Origin: Allosphingosinicella sp042666435
Lineage (GTDB): Bacteria > Pseudomonadota > Alphaproteobacteria > Sphingomonadales > Sphingomonadaceae
Direction: 5' to 3'
Assembly: GCF_042666435.1 (NCBI RefSeq)
Contig: NZ_JBHTDC010000001.1
Location: forward strand, 372,001-436,000
DNA length: 64,000 nt
In this document: piece after piece, positions 53,709 through 61,719 of the stretch
How the letters are laid out: every line of letters begins with the position of its first letter
How positions within the stretch are numbered: position 1 is the first letter of the stretch
Made by a program: the position numbers and the translations under genes
The notes under the pieces: generated by a model
Told to the model about the DNA's origin: nothing
Seen by the model: only the letters and a program-made list of their open reading frames with translations
Database searches by the model: none

Positions 53709-54155
53709 CGGCTCTCGCCCTGAGTTCCAATCGAGACCTGCGTTCAGACAATTCGCCTCAACTCCGGTAATGCAACACCTAACTTACCCCGCTCTCCCCG
53801 ATTCGCCCACCCCGTTCGCCGCACTGCAGAGGGGGATTTTCCTACACCCCCCGACATGCCCTAAATGCTCCGCTCCTTTTTCGACTCGGAAGGCGCAAGG
53901 ATCATGAAGCGTCACACGGCAGACGTTCCGAGGCCCAAATCGGGGGCCAGGTGATTCACTCCGTGGCGGCCAACCGCAAGCGCTCCATGGCCAGTGCGAA
54001 CATTGGGACCATTCGCGGGAGGTCGTGGTGACGCCCCCCTCACCCCACCCGCAAAATCTTCTCCATCGCCTTCCCCCGCGCCGCATATCGCCGTTCCCGG
54101 GGAATTTGGAGAACTTCCGGCTCCGCGGCGGCGGCGCTCGACAGCGCCCGAACCC
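53709..54155. other. Gene-free stretch between the islet and rluD
   Basis: Nothing convincing. The composition returns to high G+C at about 53,800. A 16-codon frame at 53904 (MKRHTADVPRPKSGAR) has no support and may be a remnant. The open frame continuing into rluD lacks a start signal and the family's sequence. Confidence 0.5.
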
Positions 54156-54183
54156 CTTGAAATCCGCCGTTCCGGGGCCATTT
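54156..54183 (+). promoter_or_regulatory. Possible RpoH (sigma32) promoter before rluD-rpoH
   Basis: CTTGAAA and CCATTT are separated by 15 bases, close to the sigma32 consensus. Transcription would begin about 54190, just before the rluD ATG at 54192, giving a nearly leaderless message. Confidence 0.4.
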
Positions 54184-54191
54184 CGGCCGGG

Positions 54192-55157
54192 ATGGAGCGG
54201 GGGGTTTCCACGATAGTCGCAACGATCGCCGAGGGCGCCGCCGGCGTCCGGCTCGACCGTGCGCTCGCGGCCGCCTTGCCGGCCATTTCGCGCGAGCGGT
54301 TGAAGGCGCTGATCTCAGGCGGCGCGGTGCGCGACGGCGAAGGCGTGGAGGTTCGGGATCCCGCCTCGAAAGCGCGCCCCGGCCCCTACGAAATCATCCT
54401 TCCCGCCCCCGCGCCTTTGCACAACGAGCCGCAGGACATCGCGCTGGAGATCGTCCACGAGGACGACCATCTTCTCGTCGTCGACAAGCCGGCGGGGATG
54501 GTGGTGCATCCGGCGGCCGGCAATTTCGACGGCACCCTGGTCAACGCCTTGCTCCACCATTGCGCCGGGCGGCTGTCCGGCATCGGCGGCGTCGCGCGGC
54601 CCGGCATCGTCCACCGGATCGACAAGGACACGTCGGGCCTTCTCGTCGTCGCCAAGACCGACATCGCCCATGAAGGGCTTTCAGCCCAGTTCGCCGCCCA
54701 CAGCATAGACCGGCGCTATCGGGCCATCGTCGCCGGGGTTCCGAACCCGCCGAGTGGAACCATCGACGCGCCGCTCGCCCGGTCGGCGGCCAATCGCAAG
54801 AAGATGGCGATCGTCGGGGCCAGGGGAGCCGGGGACCGGGGCAAGCGCGCGGTGACTCATTACCGGCTGCTGGAACCGCTCAGGGAGGCAGCTCTGGTGG
54901 AATGCCGCCTGGAGACGGGCCGCACGCACCAGGTGCGCGTTCACATGACCTCGATCGGCCACCCCCTGCTCGGCGATCCCGTTTATGGACGCGGCAGAAT
55001 CGTTCACAATCATCTACTCAATCAATTGGACTTCAAGCGCCAGGCGCTGCACGCTGCGGAGCTTGGTTTCCTGCACCCGGTTTCGAAGGAAAACCTGTCC
55101 TTCAAAAGCGCCGTCCCGTCCGATATGCAGGAACTGTTCAGGGCGCTTACCGTATAG
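54192..55157 (+). CDS. rluD: RluA-family 23S rRNA pseudouridine synthase (RluD-like)
   Basis: 321 residues. N-terminal S4-type domain (VRLDRALAAALPAISRERLK), then the synthase domain with catalytic Asp in GIVHRIDKDTSGLLVVAK and the later TGRTHQVRVHM. RluD modifies helix 69 of 23S rRNA. Start ATG 54192 is the first in-frame Met before the S4 domain. rpoH follows after 56 bases. Confidence 0.93.
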   Translation: MERGVSTIVATIAEGAAGVRLDRALAAALPAISRERLKALISGGAVRDGEGVEVRDPASKARPGPYEIILPAPAPLHNEPQDIALEIVHEDDHLLVVDKPAGMVVHPAAGNFDGTLVNALLHHCAGRLSGIGGVARPGIVHRIDKDTSGLLVVAKTDIAHEGLSAQFAAHSIDRRYRAIVAGVPNPPSGTIDAPLARSAANRKKMAIVGARGAGDRGKRAVTHYRLLEPLREAALVECRLETGRTHQVRVHMTSIGHPLLGDPVYGRGRIVHNHLLNQLDFKRQALHAAELGFLHPVSKENLSFKSAVPSDMQELFRALTV

Positions 55158-55213
55158 CAAGCAAGTATCGGCACGGAGCATAACGTGCGGTGCCAGGGAG
55201 AATGAGAAGAGAT

Positions 55214-56119
55214 ATGGCAAGCGGCAGCAAGGTTCCGGCGACTATCCCCGCCTCCGGTGGCGAAGCGGGGCTCAATCGCTACCTGACCGAGATCAAGAAA
55301 TTCCCGATCCTCGCCCCCGAGGAGGAATATATGCTGGCCAAGCGCTGGACCGAGCATCAGGACACCGATGCGGCGGCCAAATTGGTCAACAGCCACCTGC
55401 GCCTCGTCGCCAAGATCGCGATGGGTTACCGCGGCTATGGCCTGCCTGTCAGCGAACTCATCTCCGAGGGCAATATCGGCCTGATGCAGGGCGTGAAGAA
55501 GTTCGAGCCCGAACGCGGCTTCCGTCTCGCCACCTATGCGATGTGGTGGATTCGCGCGTCGATCCAGGAATTCATCCTGCGCTCCTGGAGCCTCGTCAAG
55601 ATGGGCACCACCGCCGCGCAGAAGAAGCTGTTCTTCAACCTTCGCCGGATGAAGAACCGCATCGAGGCGTTCGAGGACGGCGACATGAAGCCCGAGGACG
55701 TCGCCAAGATCGCCAAGGATTTGGGCGTCTCCGAGGACGACGTCATCTCGATGAACCGGCGCATGGCGATGGGCGGCGACACCTCGCTGAACGTGCCGCT
55801 GCGCGAGGAAGGCGAAGGCCAGTGGCAGGATTGGCTGGTCGATACCGACCCGCTCCAGGACGAACGCGTCGCCGAGGCCGAGGAGAGCCAGGTCCGTCAC
55901 GAATTGCTCGTCAAGGCGATGGATTCGCTGAACGACCGCGAGAAGCATATCCTCACCGAGCGTCGCCTTTCGGAGGACCCGAAGACGCTCGAGGAGCTGA
56001 GCCAGGTCTATGACGTCAGCCGCGAGCGCATCCGCCAGATCGAGGTGCGCGCGTTCGAGAAATTGCAGAAGGCGCTGATGAACCTCGCCGGCGAGCGGCG
56101 GCTGCTCCCGGCCGGTTAG
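55214..56119 (+). CDS. rpoH: RNA polymerase sigma factor RpoH (sigma32)
   Basis: 301 residues. Region 2 (LRLVAKIAMGYRGYGLPVSE, RLATYAMWWIRASIQEFILR), the RpoH box QKKLFFNLRRMK that separates it from other sigma70 members, and region 4 (TLEELSQVYDVSRERIRQIE). It directs heat-shock genes. ATG 55202 is an alternative start four codons earlier, with an ill-spaced GGGAG. Confidence 0.96.
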   Translation: MASGSKVPATIPASGGEAGLNRYLTEIKKFPILAPEEEYMLAKRWTEHQDTDAAAKLVNSHLRLVAKIAMGYRGYGLPVSELISEGNIGLMQGVKKFEPERGFRLATYAMWWIRASIQEFILRSWSLVKMGTTAAQKKLFFNLRRMKNRIEAFEDGDMKPEDVAKIAKDLGVSEDDVISMNRRMAMGGDTSLNVPLREEGEGQWQDWLVDTDPLQDERVAEAEESQVRHELLVKAMDSLNDREKHILTERRLSEDPKTLEELSQVYDVSRERIRQIEVRAFEKLQKALMNLAGERRLLPAG

Positions 56120-56150
56120 GCGGCCGTGGCCGCGATTTGCGCCTGTCGTC

Positions 56151-56230
56151 GCCCTGAACCTGTTTCAGGGCCCAGCTTTCCGTCCGCGCGGTGGCTCGTA
56201 GTTGGATGCTGAAACAAGTTCAGCATGACG
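56151..56230. repeat. REP element pair, CTGAA-TTTCAG type
   Basis: GCCCTGAACCTGTTTCAGGG is mirrored in GCTGAAACAAGTTCAGCATG. This is a second palindrome class common in sphingomonads. It lies between rpoH and mtgA. Confidence 0.8.
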
Positions 56231-56260
56231 AACCGGGGAACGACCGCTAATCACTCCCGC

Positions 56261-57220
56261 ATGGCAAAATCCAAACGAAGAGCGCCCAAGCGCGGCTGGT
56301 TTGGCCGTATCTCGTCGTGGCTGGTGAGCGCCGTCCTGATCTTCCTGCTGGGCAGCGTCCTCTGGGTGCTGCTCTATCGCTTCGTCCCTCCGCCGATCAC
56401 CTTCACCATGGCGGGCGACCTGCTCGGCGGGCGGAGCATCTCCAAGGACTGGATGCCGATCGAGGAGATAGACGACGACATGGAGCGAGCGGCGATCGCG
56501 GCCGAGGACAGCAAATTCTGCAGCCATCGCGGGTTCGACGTCGATGCCATCGCCCAGGCGATGCGCGAGAACGCCCAGGGCGGCCGCATCCGCGGCGGTT
56601 CGACGATCAGCCAGCAGACCGCCAAGAACGCCTTTCTCTGGCAGGGCGGCGGCTATGTCCGGAAAGGCCTGGAAGCCTGGTTCACTTTGCTGATCGAAAA
56701 TCTGTGGCCCAAGCAAAGGATCATGGAGGTCTATCTCAACATCGCCGAGACCGGGCTCGGCACCTATGGCGTCAATGCCGGCGCGCAGCGTTATTTCGAC
56801 AAGGATGCCTCCAGCCTCAGCCGCACCGAGGCGGCGCGGATTGCCGCCGTGCTGCCGCTCCCCAAGGAGCGCGAGGCAATCGCGCCGAGCGGCTTCACCC
56901 GCCGCTACGGCAATTCGATCGCCGCCCGCATCCGCGTCGTGCAGCGCGACGGCCTCGACGCCTGCCTGAAGGGCGACGGCGTCCGCATGGCCGTCGAGGA
57001 GCCCGAAGAAGCGCCTGCCGCTCCGACACAGCGCAAGCAAGCGGCGCCCGCTGCCGCCCCGGACCCACAGCCGGAGCGGATCGAGGATTATCTCGAAGCA
57101 CCGGACATCGGGCCACCGGTCGCGGCACAATCGCCGGCCGAGGGCGTGCCGCCGGTCATCGAGATCGAACCGCCTCCGCCGCCGCCTGCTGCCGAACCCT
57201 CGGACGCGAATGGGATGTAA
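56261..57220 (+). CDS. mtgA: Monofunctional biosynthetic peptidoglycan transglycosylase
   Basis: 319 residues. One N-terminal membrane anchor (LVSAVLIFLLGSVLWVLLY), then the GT51 domain with catalytic Glu in AAEDSKFCSHRGFD and GGSTISQQTAKN. The last 80 residues are Pro/Glu-rich and not part of the domain. It polymerises lipid II glycan chains in the periplasm. Start MAKSKRRAPK at 56261. Confidence 0.95.
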   Translation: MAKSKRRAPKRGWFGRISSWLVSAVLIFLLGSVLWVLLYRFVPPPITFTMAGDLLGGRSISKDWMPIEEIDDDMERAAIAAEDSKFCSHRGFDVDAIAQAMRENAQGGRIRGGSTISQQTAKNAFLWQGGGYVRKGLEAWFTLLIENLWPKQRIMEVYLNIAETGLGTYGVNAGAQRYFDKDASSLSRTEAARIAAVLPLPKEREAIAPSGFTRRYGNSIAARIRVVQRDGLDACLKGDGVRMAVEEPEEAPAAPTQRKQAAPAAAPDPQPERIEDYLEAPDIGPPVAAQSPAEGVPPVIEIEPPPPPPAAEPSDANGM

Positions 57221-57221
57221 T

Positions 57222-57340
57222 CGTCATCCCGGCGAAGGCTGGGATCCCGGAACAAGAAGTCACGGACCTTCTCCACGAGATCCCGGCTTTCGCTGGGGTG
57301 ACGAGCGCCCCACGAGACCCCAGCTTTCGCCGGGGTGACG
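57222..57340. repeat. Cluster of three REP half-elements
   Basis: CGTCATCCCGGCGAAGGCTG, GATCCCGGCTTTCGCTGGGG and GACCCCAGCTTTCGCCGGGG in a row between the convergent mtgA and ybaB genes. Confidence 0.85.
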
Positions 57341-57355
57341 CGTGCCCCCCACTCG

Positions 57356-57679
57356 TCAGAATGGCATCTTGAACCCCGGCGGCAGCGGCAGGCCGCTGGT
57401 CACCTTCTGCATTTCCTGATTGGCGGCGGCATCGGCCTTCGATCGGGCGTCGTTGATCGCGGCGGCGACGAGATCCTCGACCATCTGCTTTTCGGACGGC
57501 GCGAGCAGGCTTTCATCGATGTCCACCGCGATGATCCGGCCCTTGGCGCTGGCGCGGATCTTGACGAGGCCACCGCCGGAAACCCCCTCGACCTCGATCG
57601 AATCGAGGGCGTTCTGCGCCTTCTGCAGCTCGGCCTGGGCGTCCTGGGCCATCTTCATGATGTCGTCGAGATTGGGCAT
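57356..57679 (-). CDS. YbaB/EbfC family nucleoid-associated protein
   Basis: 107 residues. MPNLDDIMKMAQDAQAELQK, then VEGVSGGGLVKIRASAKGRI and LPPGFKMPF at the end fit the family, which binds DNA as a dimer and is nearly always found after dnaX. Here it starts immediately at the dnaX stop. Confidence 0.95.
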   Translation of the reverse strand: MPNLDDIMKMAQDAQAELQKAQNALDSIEVEGVSGGGLVKIRASAKGRIIAVDIDESLLAPSEKQMVEDLVAAAINDARSKADAAANQEMQKVTSGLPLPPGFKMPF

Positions 57680-59347
57680 TCATGCGCTCCGTTGATCGTT
57701 CACAGTGTAATCGGCAAGTTCGGCGTCGGGGAACGCCTCGAACGCCGCCTTGACCATAGGCGAGGCCAGCACCGACTGGCGCAGCGCCTCGGCCTCCCCC
57801 TTTTCCTGTTCGAGCAAGGTCGGCTCCGCCGCGTCCTCAGACGCCTCGACAGCCCAGTTCGTTCCCGTCAGCGCCTTCAGCGATGTCGCCAGATCGCGCG
57901 AAAAGTCACCGGCGAGCGGCTTCACCGGGCGGAAGACGAATGTGGGCGGCTCGTAACGCACCACGCCGACGAAATCGTGCAGCATCTGGGCGAGGTGCGG
58001 CTTGCCGTTGGCGGCGAGGAATTCGACCAGTTTGGCGAACGTCCCCGGCGCCTTCAGCATCGCGCTTTGCCCCTCGCCCGGAGCCTCCGGCGGACGCGAC
58101 GTCGCGGGTGCCGCCCGGCCGCTTCCCAGTTTCTCGATCAGCGCGCCGGGATCGGGCATCTCGCTGGCATGGATGACGCGAAGCAGCGCCATTTCGGCGG
58201 CTTCGAGCGGCATGGCGGCCGTCTGGACCTCGCTCAGGCCCTTGAGGAAAAGCTGCCAGAGACGGTGGATGAGGGCGTAGTTGAGGCGGCTCGCCCAATC
58301 GGAATAGGCCTCGCGCTCCTCATGGCTCTGCGCCGGATCGATGCTTCCGCCCACCTTGGCGCGGGTGATGCCGTGGACGCTCTCCAGAAGCCCGCGCAGC
58401 AGCGCGGCGGGCTCGACGCCGAGATCATATTGCTCCTTGACCATCGCCAAAGCCCCCGGCGCATCGCCGGCGAGGAGAAGGCCGAGGAGATTGCGGGTGG
58501 CGCCCCTGTCGGAAAGGCCGATCATCGCTCGCACCTGATCGGCGGTCACGCCGTCCGCGCCATGGGCGATCGCCTGGTCAAGGATGGAAAGACCGTCGCG
58601 GGCCGAGCCTTCCGCCGCCCGGGCGATGAGGGCGAGCGCCTCCGGCTCGGCCTCTACCCCCTCCTGCTTCGCCACTGCGGCGAAATGGGCGGCGAGTTGC
58701 TCGGCCGATATGCGGCGAAGATCGAAGCGCTGGCAGCGCGACAGCACCGTTACCGGCACCTTGTTCACCTCGGTGGTGGCGAACAGGAATTTCACGTGCG
58801 GGGGTGGTTCTTCCAATGTCTTGAGAAGCGCGTTGAACGCGTTCTTCGACAGCATGTGGACTTCGTCGATGATGTAGACCTTGTAGCGCGCCGAGACCGC
58901 GGCGTAGCGCACCGCCTCGATGATCTCGCGCACGTCGTCGACGCCGGTATTGGAGGCCGCGTCCATCTCGACCACGTCGATATGCCGTCCCTCGGCGATG
59001 GCCACGCAGGGCTCGCAGACTCCGCAGGGACTGATGGTCGGGCCACCGGCCCCGTCCGGCCCGATGCAGTTCAATGCCTTGGCGATCAGCCGCGCGGTCG
59101 AGGTCTTGCCGACGCCGCGGACGCCGGTCAGCAGGAAGGCGTGCGCCAGCCGGTCGCGCCTGATGGCATTGCCCAGCGTCCGCACCATGGCGTCCTGGCC
59201 GATCAGCTCATCGAAGGACTGCGGACGATATTTGCGCGCCAGGACGCGATAGGGCTGCGCCCCTTCGACGCCGCTCGGGACAGGCTTGGCGGGCTGCGTG
59301 GGCTCGTCGAGGCCGAGGCCGAAGGTGTCAGGGGATTCGGATGCCAT
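57680..59347 (-). CDS. dnaX: DNA polymerase III subunit gamma/tau
   Basis: 555 residues. Clamp-loader AAA+ domain: YRVLARKYRPQSFDELIGQD, LLTGVRGVGKTSTARLIAKA, four zinc Cys in CIGPDGAG...CGVCEPC, and IIDEVHMLSKNAFNALLKTL. It loads the sliding clamp. Start 59347 is chosen because the frame beyond it is REP sequence. Residues 22-30 (PVPSGVEGA) just before the domain are encoded by a repeat-like sequence (59261-59284). Confidence 0.95.
   Translation of the reverse strand: MASESPDTFGLGLDEPTQPAKPVPSGVEGAQPYRVLARKYRPQSFDELIGQDAMVRTLGNAIRRDRLAHAFLLTGVRGVGKTSTARLIAKALNCIGPDGAGGPTISPCGVCEPCVAIAEGRHIDVVEMDAASNTGVDDVREIIEAVRYAAVSARYKVYIIDEVHMLSKNAFNALLKTLEEPPPHVKFLFATTEVNKVPVTVLSRCQRFDLRRISAEQLAAHFAAVAKQEGVEAEPEALALIARAAEGSARDGLSILDQAIAHGADGVTADQVRAMIGLSDRGATRNLLGLLLAGDAPGALAMVKEQYDLGVEPAALLRGLLESVHGITRAKVGGSIDPAQSHEEREAYSDWASRLNYALIHRLWQLFLKGLSEVQTAAMPLEAAEMALLRVIHASEMPDPGALIEKLGSGRAAPATSRPPEAPGEGQSAMLKAPGTFAKLVEFLAANGKPHLAQMLHDFVGVVRYEPPTFVFRPVKPLAGDFSRDLATSLKALTGTNWAVEASEDAAEPTLLEQEKGEAEALRQSVLASPMVKAAFEAFPDAELADYTVNDQRSA
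59261..59284. repeat. Repeat-like sequence inside the dnaX N-terminus
   Basis: CCTTCGACGCCGCTCGGGAC (plus strand) resembles the CGAGCGAAGTCGA-type element found in the cysteine desulfurase gene. In dnaX it is read in frame, in the variable region before the AAA+ domain. Confidence 0.5.
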
Positions 59348-59373
59348 GGGCGCCAACCTAAGCGGCCCCCCTT

Positions 59374-59462
59374 CGTCATTCCAGCGAAAGCTGGAATCCC
59401 CCGTCGTTTGGCGCGGCGCGTGTGGAAAGCAAGGGGAGATTCCAGCTTTCGCTGGAATGACG
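59374..59462. repeat. REP element pair upstream of dnaX
   Basis: CGTCATTCCAGCGAAAGCTG and TTCCAGCTTTCGCTGGAATG in mirror orientation between ffs and dnaX. The dnaX frame is open through it but this is not its start. Confidence 0.88.
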
Positions 59463-59479
59463 GCCCTGCTCAACGTCGG

Positions 59480-59580
59480 GGAGGTGGGAGCCGGAACGAC
59501 CCGGGGCGAAATCGTTGCGGCTGCTTCCTTCCGGACCTGACCGGGTTGGCGATAGCACCGTCCGCCCGACTCCCGCGGCG
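59480..59580 (-). ncRNA. ffs: Signal recognition particle RNA (small bacterial type)
   Basis: Minus strand. The universal Ffh-binding loop GGTCAGGTCCGGAAGGAAGC and AGCC is exact, with outer stem sequences GGGAG and CTCCC (59574-59570 with 59490-59486). About 100 bases; the exact ends are estimated. It forms the SRP core with Ffh. Linkage to dnaX is common. Confidence 0.93.
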
Positions 59581-59611
59581 CATATGGGGGAACGCCAGGC
59601 CAAGGGCAAGA

Positions 59612-59908
59612 TCAGATGACATGCAGCGTAGCGTCCATACTGTCATGGAGCACACGCGAGATCAGGATCTCGTCTTCCTTGCGGTAGAAATAGATGAAAT
59701 GGCGTTGGCACCGTGCCTTGTGCAGGGCAGGTTTGATGAAGTCGGCAGGACGACTGAGGCGGCGTCCGGCGGCAAGCTCGCGGAAGGCCAGGGTAAGTTG
59801 CGCGGCATAACGGTCTGCTTGCTCGACTCCCCACCGTTCGGCGCTGAATAGCCAAATCTCATCGAGATCGGCTTCAGCGAGGGCGGATAGAATCAGGCGG
59901 CGCGCGAT
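59612..59908 (-). CDS. parE: ParE/RelE-type toxin without a standard start codon
   Basis: Frame of about 98 codons: ARRLILSALAEADLDEIWLF, then DRYAAQLTLAFRELAAGRRL and RHFIYFYRKEDEILISRVLH, a full-length ParE pattern (homologues poison DNA gyrase or cut mRNA). Between the upstream TAG and this region there is no ATG, GTG or TTG. The most likely start is ATC at 59906-59908, where relatives have Met and GGGAGA lies seven bases upstream. It could be an inactivated toxin. Confidence 0.75.
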   Translation of the reverse strand: MARRLILSALAEADLDEIWLFSAERWGVEQADRYAAQLTLAFRELAAGRRLSRPADFIKPALHKARCQRHFIYFYRKEDEILISRVLHDSMDATLHVI

Positions 59909-60132
59909 CGATATTTCTCCCGAGCCCGGGCAAAGACTTCTTCGGGCGAAAACGGGCTAACTCCGCTGGCATCCCCTTCTTCGATCAGGGCGCGGAGGCG
60001 ATCCACGTCCGCCTGACGGCTGCGAATGAGATCACGAATATAATCGCTTGCATTGGCATAGAGGCCGGTCGCCACCTGAGCCTCGACGAAAGCCTTCATC
60101 TCAGCGGGCAGGGAGACATTCATCGTGGCCAT
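59893..60132 (-). CDS. parD: ParD-type antitoxin
   Basis: 79 residues, ribbon-helix-helix pattern MATMNVSLPAEMKAFVEAQV then YANASDYIRDLIRSRQADVD, with a C-terminal toxin-binding part. It overlaps the ParE frame by about 16 bases. Met at 60138 or 60123 could also serve as start. Confidence 0.9.
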   Translation of the reverse strand: MATMNVSLPAEMKAFVEAQVATGLYANASDYIRDLIRSRQADVDRLRALIEEGDASGVSPFSPEEVFARAREKYRSRAA

Positions 60133-60163
60133 AGGCAAAAAATGGCGTTGATGACAAAGATTG

Positions 60164-60499
60164 TCAACGGCCCTGCATGTCGTGGCTGCCGCCGGGCATC
60201 CTCACCCGCAGGCTGTCCAGCGCTTCGCTCGTCCATATCTGGCAGGCGAGGCGCGAGTGGCGGGTGACGTGAAAAGCGAGGTCGAGCATGTCTTCCTCCT
60301 CCTCGCCGGCGGGCGGGAGGCGCGCGAAATCGGCCGCGTCGACGATGACGTGGCAGGTCGAGCAGGCCATCTGCCCCTCGCACGTGCCTTCGAGCGGCTG
60401 GCCGTCGGCCTGGGCGATGTCGAGCAAGCGCTCGCCGGCAGGGGCGTCGATTTCGCTGACGTCCGAGCCGTCAGCGGAGATGAAGCGGATGCGGGTCAT
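60164..60499 (-). CDS. 2Fe-2S ferredoxin (adrenodoxin type)
   Basis: 111 residues. Cluster Cys: CEGQMACSTC and, late in the protein, RLACQIW. The start overlaps the stop of the cysteine desulfurase by ATGA. It is an electron carrier of the adrenodoxin/Fdx class that supports Fe-S assembly or a P450, and sits next to desulfurases. Confidence 0.92.
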   Translation of the reverse strand: MTRIRFISADGSDVSEIDAPAGERLLDIAQADGQPLEGTCEGQMACSTCHVIVDAADFARLPPAGEEEEDMLDLAFHVTRHSRLACQIWTSEALDSLRVRMPGGSHDMQGR

Positions 60500-61719
60500 G
60501 CGGCGAAGATTCGCTGGCGCTGCGCGGCTTCGCGGATGAGCGCCAGGGCTTGCGCCAGCTCACCCTCGGTCGTGTAGCGCCCGAAGCCCAGGCGGATGCT
60601 GGAGCGCGCCTCCCTCTCCGATAGCCCCAGAGCCGCGAGGACGTGGCTCGGGCGGCCGGAGCCGCTGGCGCAGGCCGAGCCGGCGGAGAAGGCGACGCCG
60701 CGCACTTCGGAGATGAGGCGGGCGGCGTCGATGCCCTCGCACCGGAGGTTGAGATTGCCCTGGTAGCGGCGGTCGGCCGAGCCATTGAGCGACCATCCGT
60801 CGAGCTGTGAAAGCGCGGTGGCCCGGAGGCGCTCAACATGGACGCGGTCTTCCTCCTGGCGGCCCGATAACAGCCTCGCCGCTTCGCCGAAGCCGACGCA
60901 AAGGGCGGGCGAGAGCGTGCCCGAGCGGATGCCGCCCTCCTGCCCGCCGCCGTGCAGGAGCGGGTCGATCGCGACGCCGTCGCGTATCCAGAGCGCGCCG
61001 ATCCCTTTGGGACCATGAACCTTGTGGGCGGAGACCGCGACCATGTCGCATGCGTCGAGCGGGACGGGAACGCGGCCGAAACCCTGGACGGCGTCGCAGA
61101 AAACCAGCGCGCCGTGGCGACGCGCGATGGCCGAGATTTCGGCGACGGGCTGGATGACGCCGATCTCGTTATTGACCAGCATCGCGGCGACGAGGCCGGT
61201 GCGGTCGTCGACGTGATCGGCGACGCGGTTGAGATCGACAAGGCCGTCGGGCTGAACCGGAATGATATCGATGTCGAAGTCCAGGCCGCCGAGCCATTCG
61301 ACAGTGTCGAGGACGCAGGCATGTTCGGTGGCGAGAGTGACGATCTTGCGCTTGTTTTCGGGGAGGCGCGTCGCGGCCCCTTTCAATGCCCAGTTGGCGG
61401 CTTCGGTGGCCCCGGAGGTAAAAAACAACCGCCTTTCCCCGTTCGCCCCGAGCGAAGTCGAGGGGCCCTGCTGAGCGGAGCCGAGGCGCTTATTCTCGGC
61501 TTCGCTCGAAAGGGTGTCTCGACTTCGCTCGACACGAGCGGGTTGGAAATTCAGCGCATGAAATACGTGCTCGCGCGCCACCTCGATTGCCGCCGCCGCC
61601 TCCCGGCCGATGCGGTGCGGGCTGTGGGGATTGCCGAAGTTCGTCTCCAGCCACGGGCGCATCGCGGCGGCGGCTTCGGGCGCGAGCGGGGTGGTGGCCT
61701 GATAATCGAGATAGATCAT
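60496..61719 (-). CDS. Cysteine desulfurase family protein with repeat-derived insertion
   Basis: 407 residues. IscS/NifS pattern: MIYLDYQATTPLAPEAAAAM, PLP Lys in VAVSAHKVHGPKG and catalytic Cys in SAGSACASGSGRPSH. Residues about 50-85 contain VERSRDTLSSEAENK ... GPSTSLGANG, an in-frame palindromic repeat that relatives lack, between the helix after AREHV and FFTSGATE. It forms an operon with the desulfurase ahead of it (ATGA overlap) and the ferredoxin. Confidence 0.92.
   Translation of the reverse strand: MIYLDYQATTPLAPEAAAAMRPWLETNFGNPHSPHRIGREAAAAIEVAREHVFHALNFQPARVERSRDTLSSEAENKRLGSAQQGPSTSLGANGERRLFFTSGATEAANWALKGAATRLPENKRKIVTLATEHACVLDTVEWLGGLDFDIDIIPVQPDGLVDLNRVADHVDDRTGLVAAMLVNNEIGVIQPVAEISAIARRHGALVFCDAVQGFGRVPVPLDACDMVAVSAHKVHGPKGIGALWIRDGVAIDPLLHGGGQEGGIRSGTLSPALCVGFGEAARLLSGRQEEDRVHVERLRATALSQLDGWSLNGSADRRYQGNLNLRCEGIDAARLISEVRGVAFSAGSACASGSGRPSHVLAALGLSEREARSSIRLGFGRYTTEGELAQALALIREAAQRQRIFAA
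61441..61542. repeat. In-frame palindromic repeat inside the cysteine desulfurase gene
   Basis: CCCCGAGCGAAGTCGAGGGG and, about 65 bases on, TCGACTTCGCTCGACACGAG, in mirror orientation, joined by CTGAGCGGAGCCGAGGCGCT. The same kind of element occurs between genes of many sphingomonads. Confidence 0.85.
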
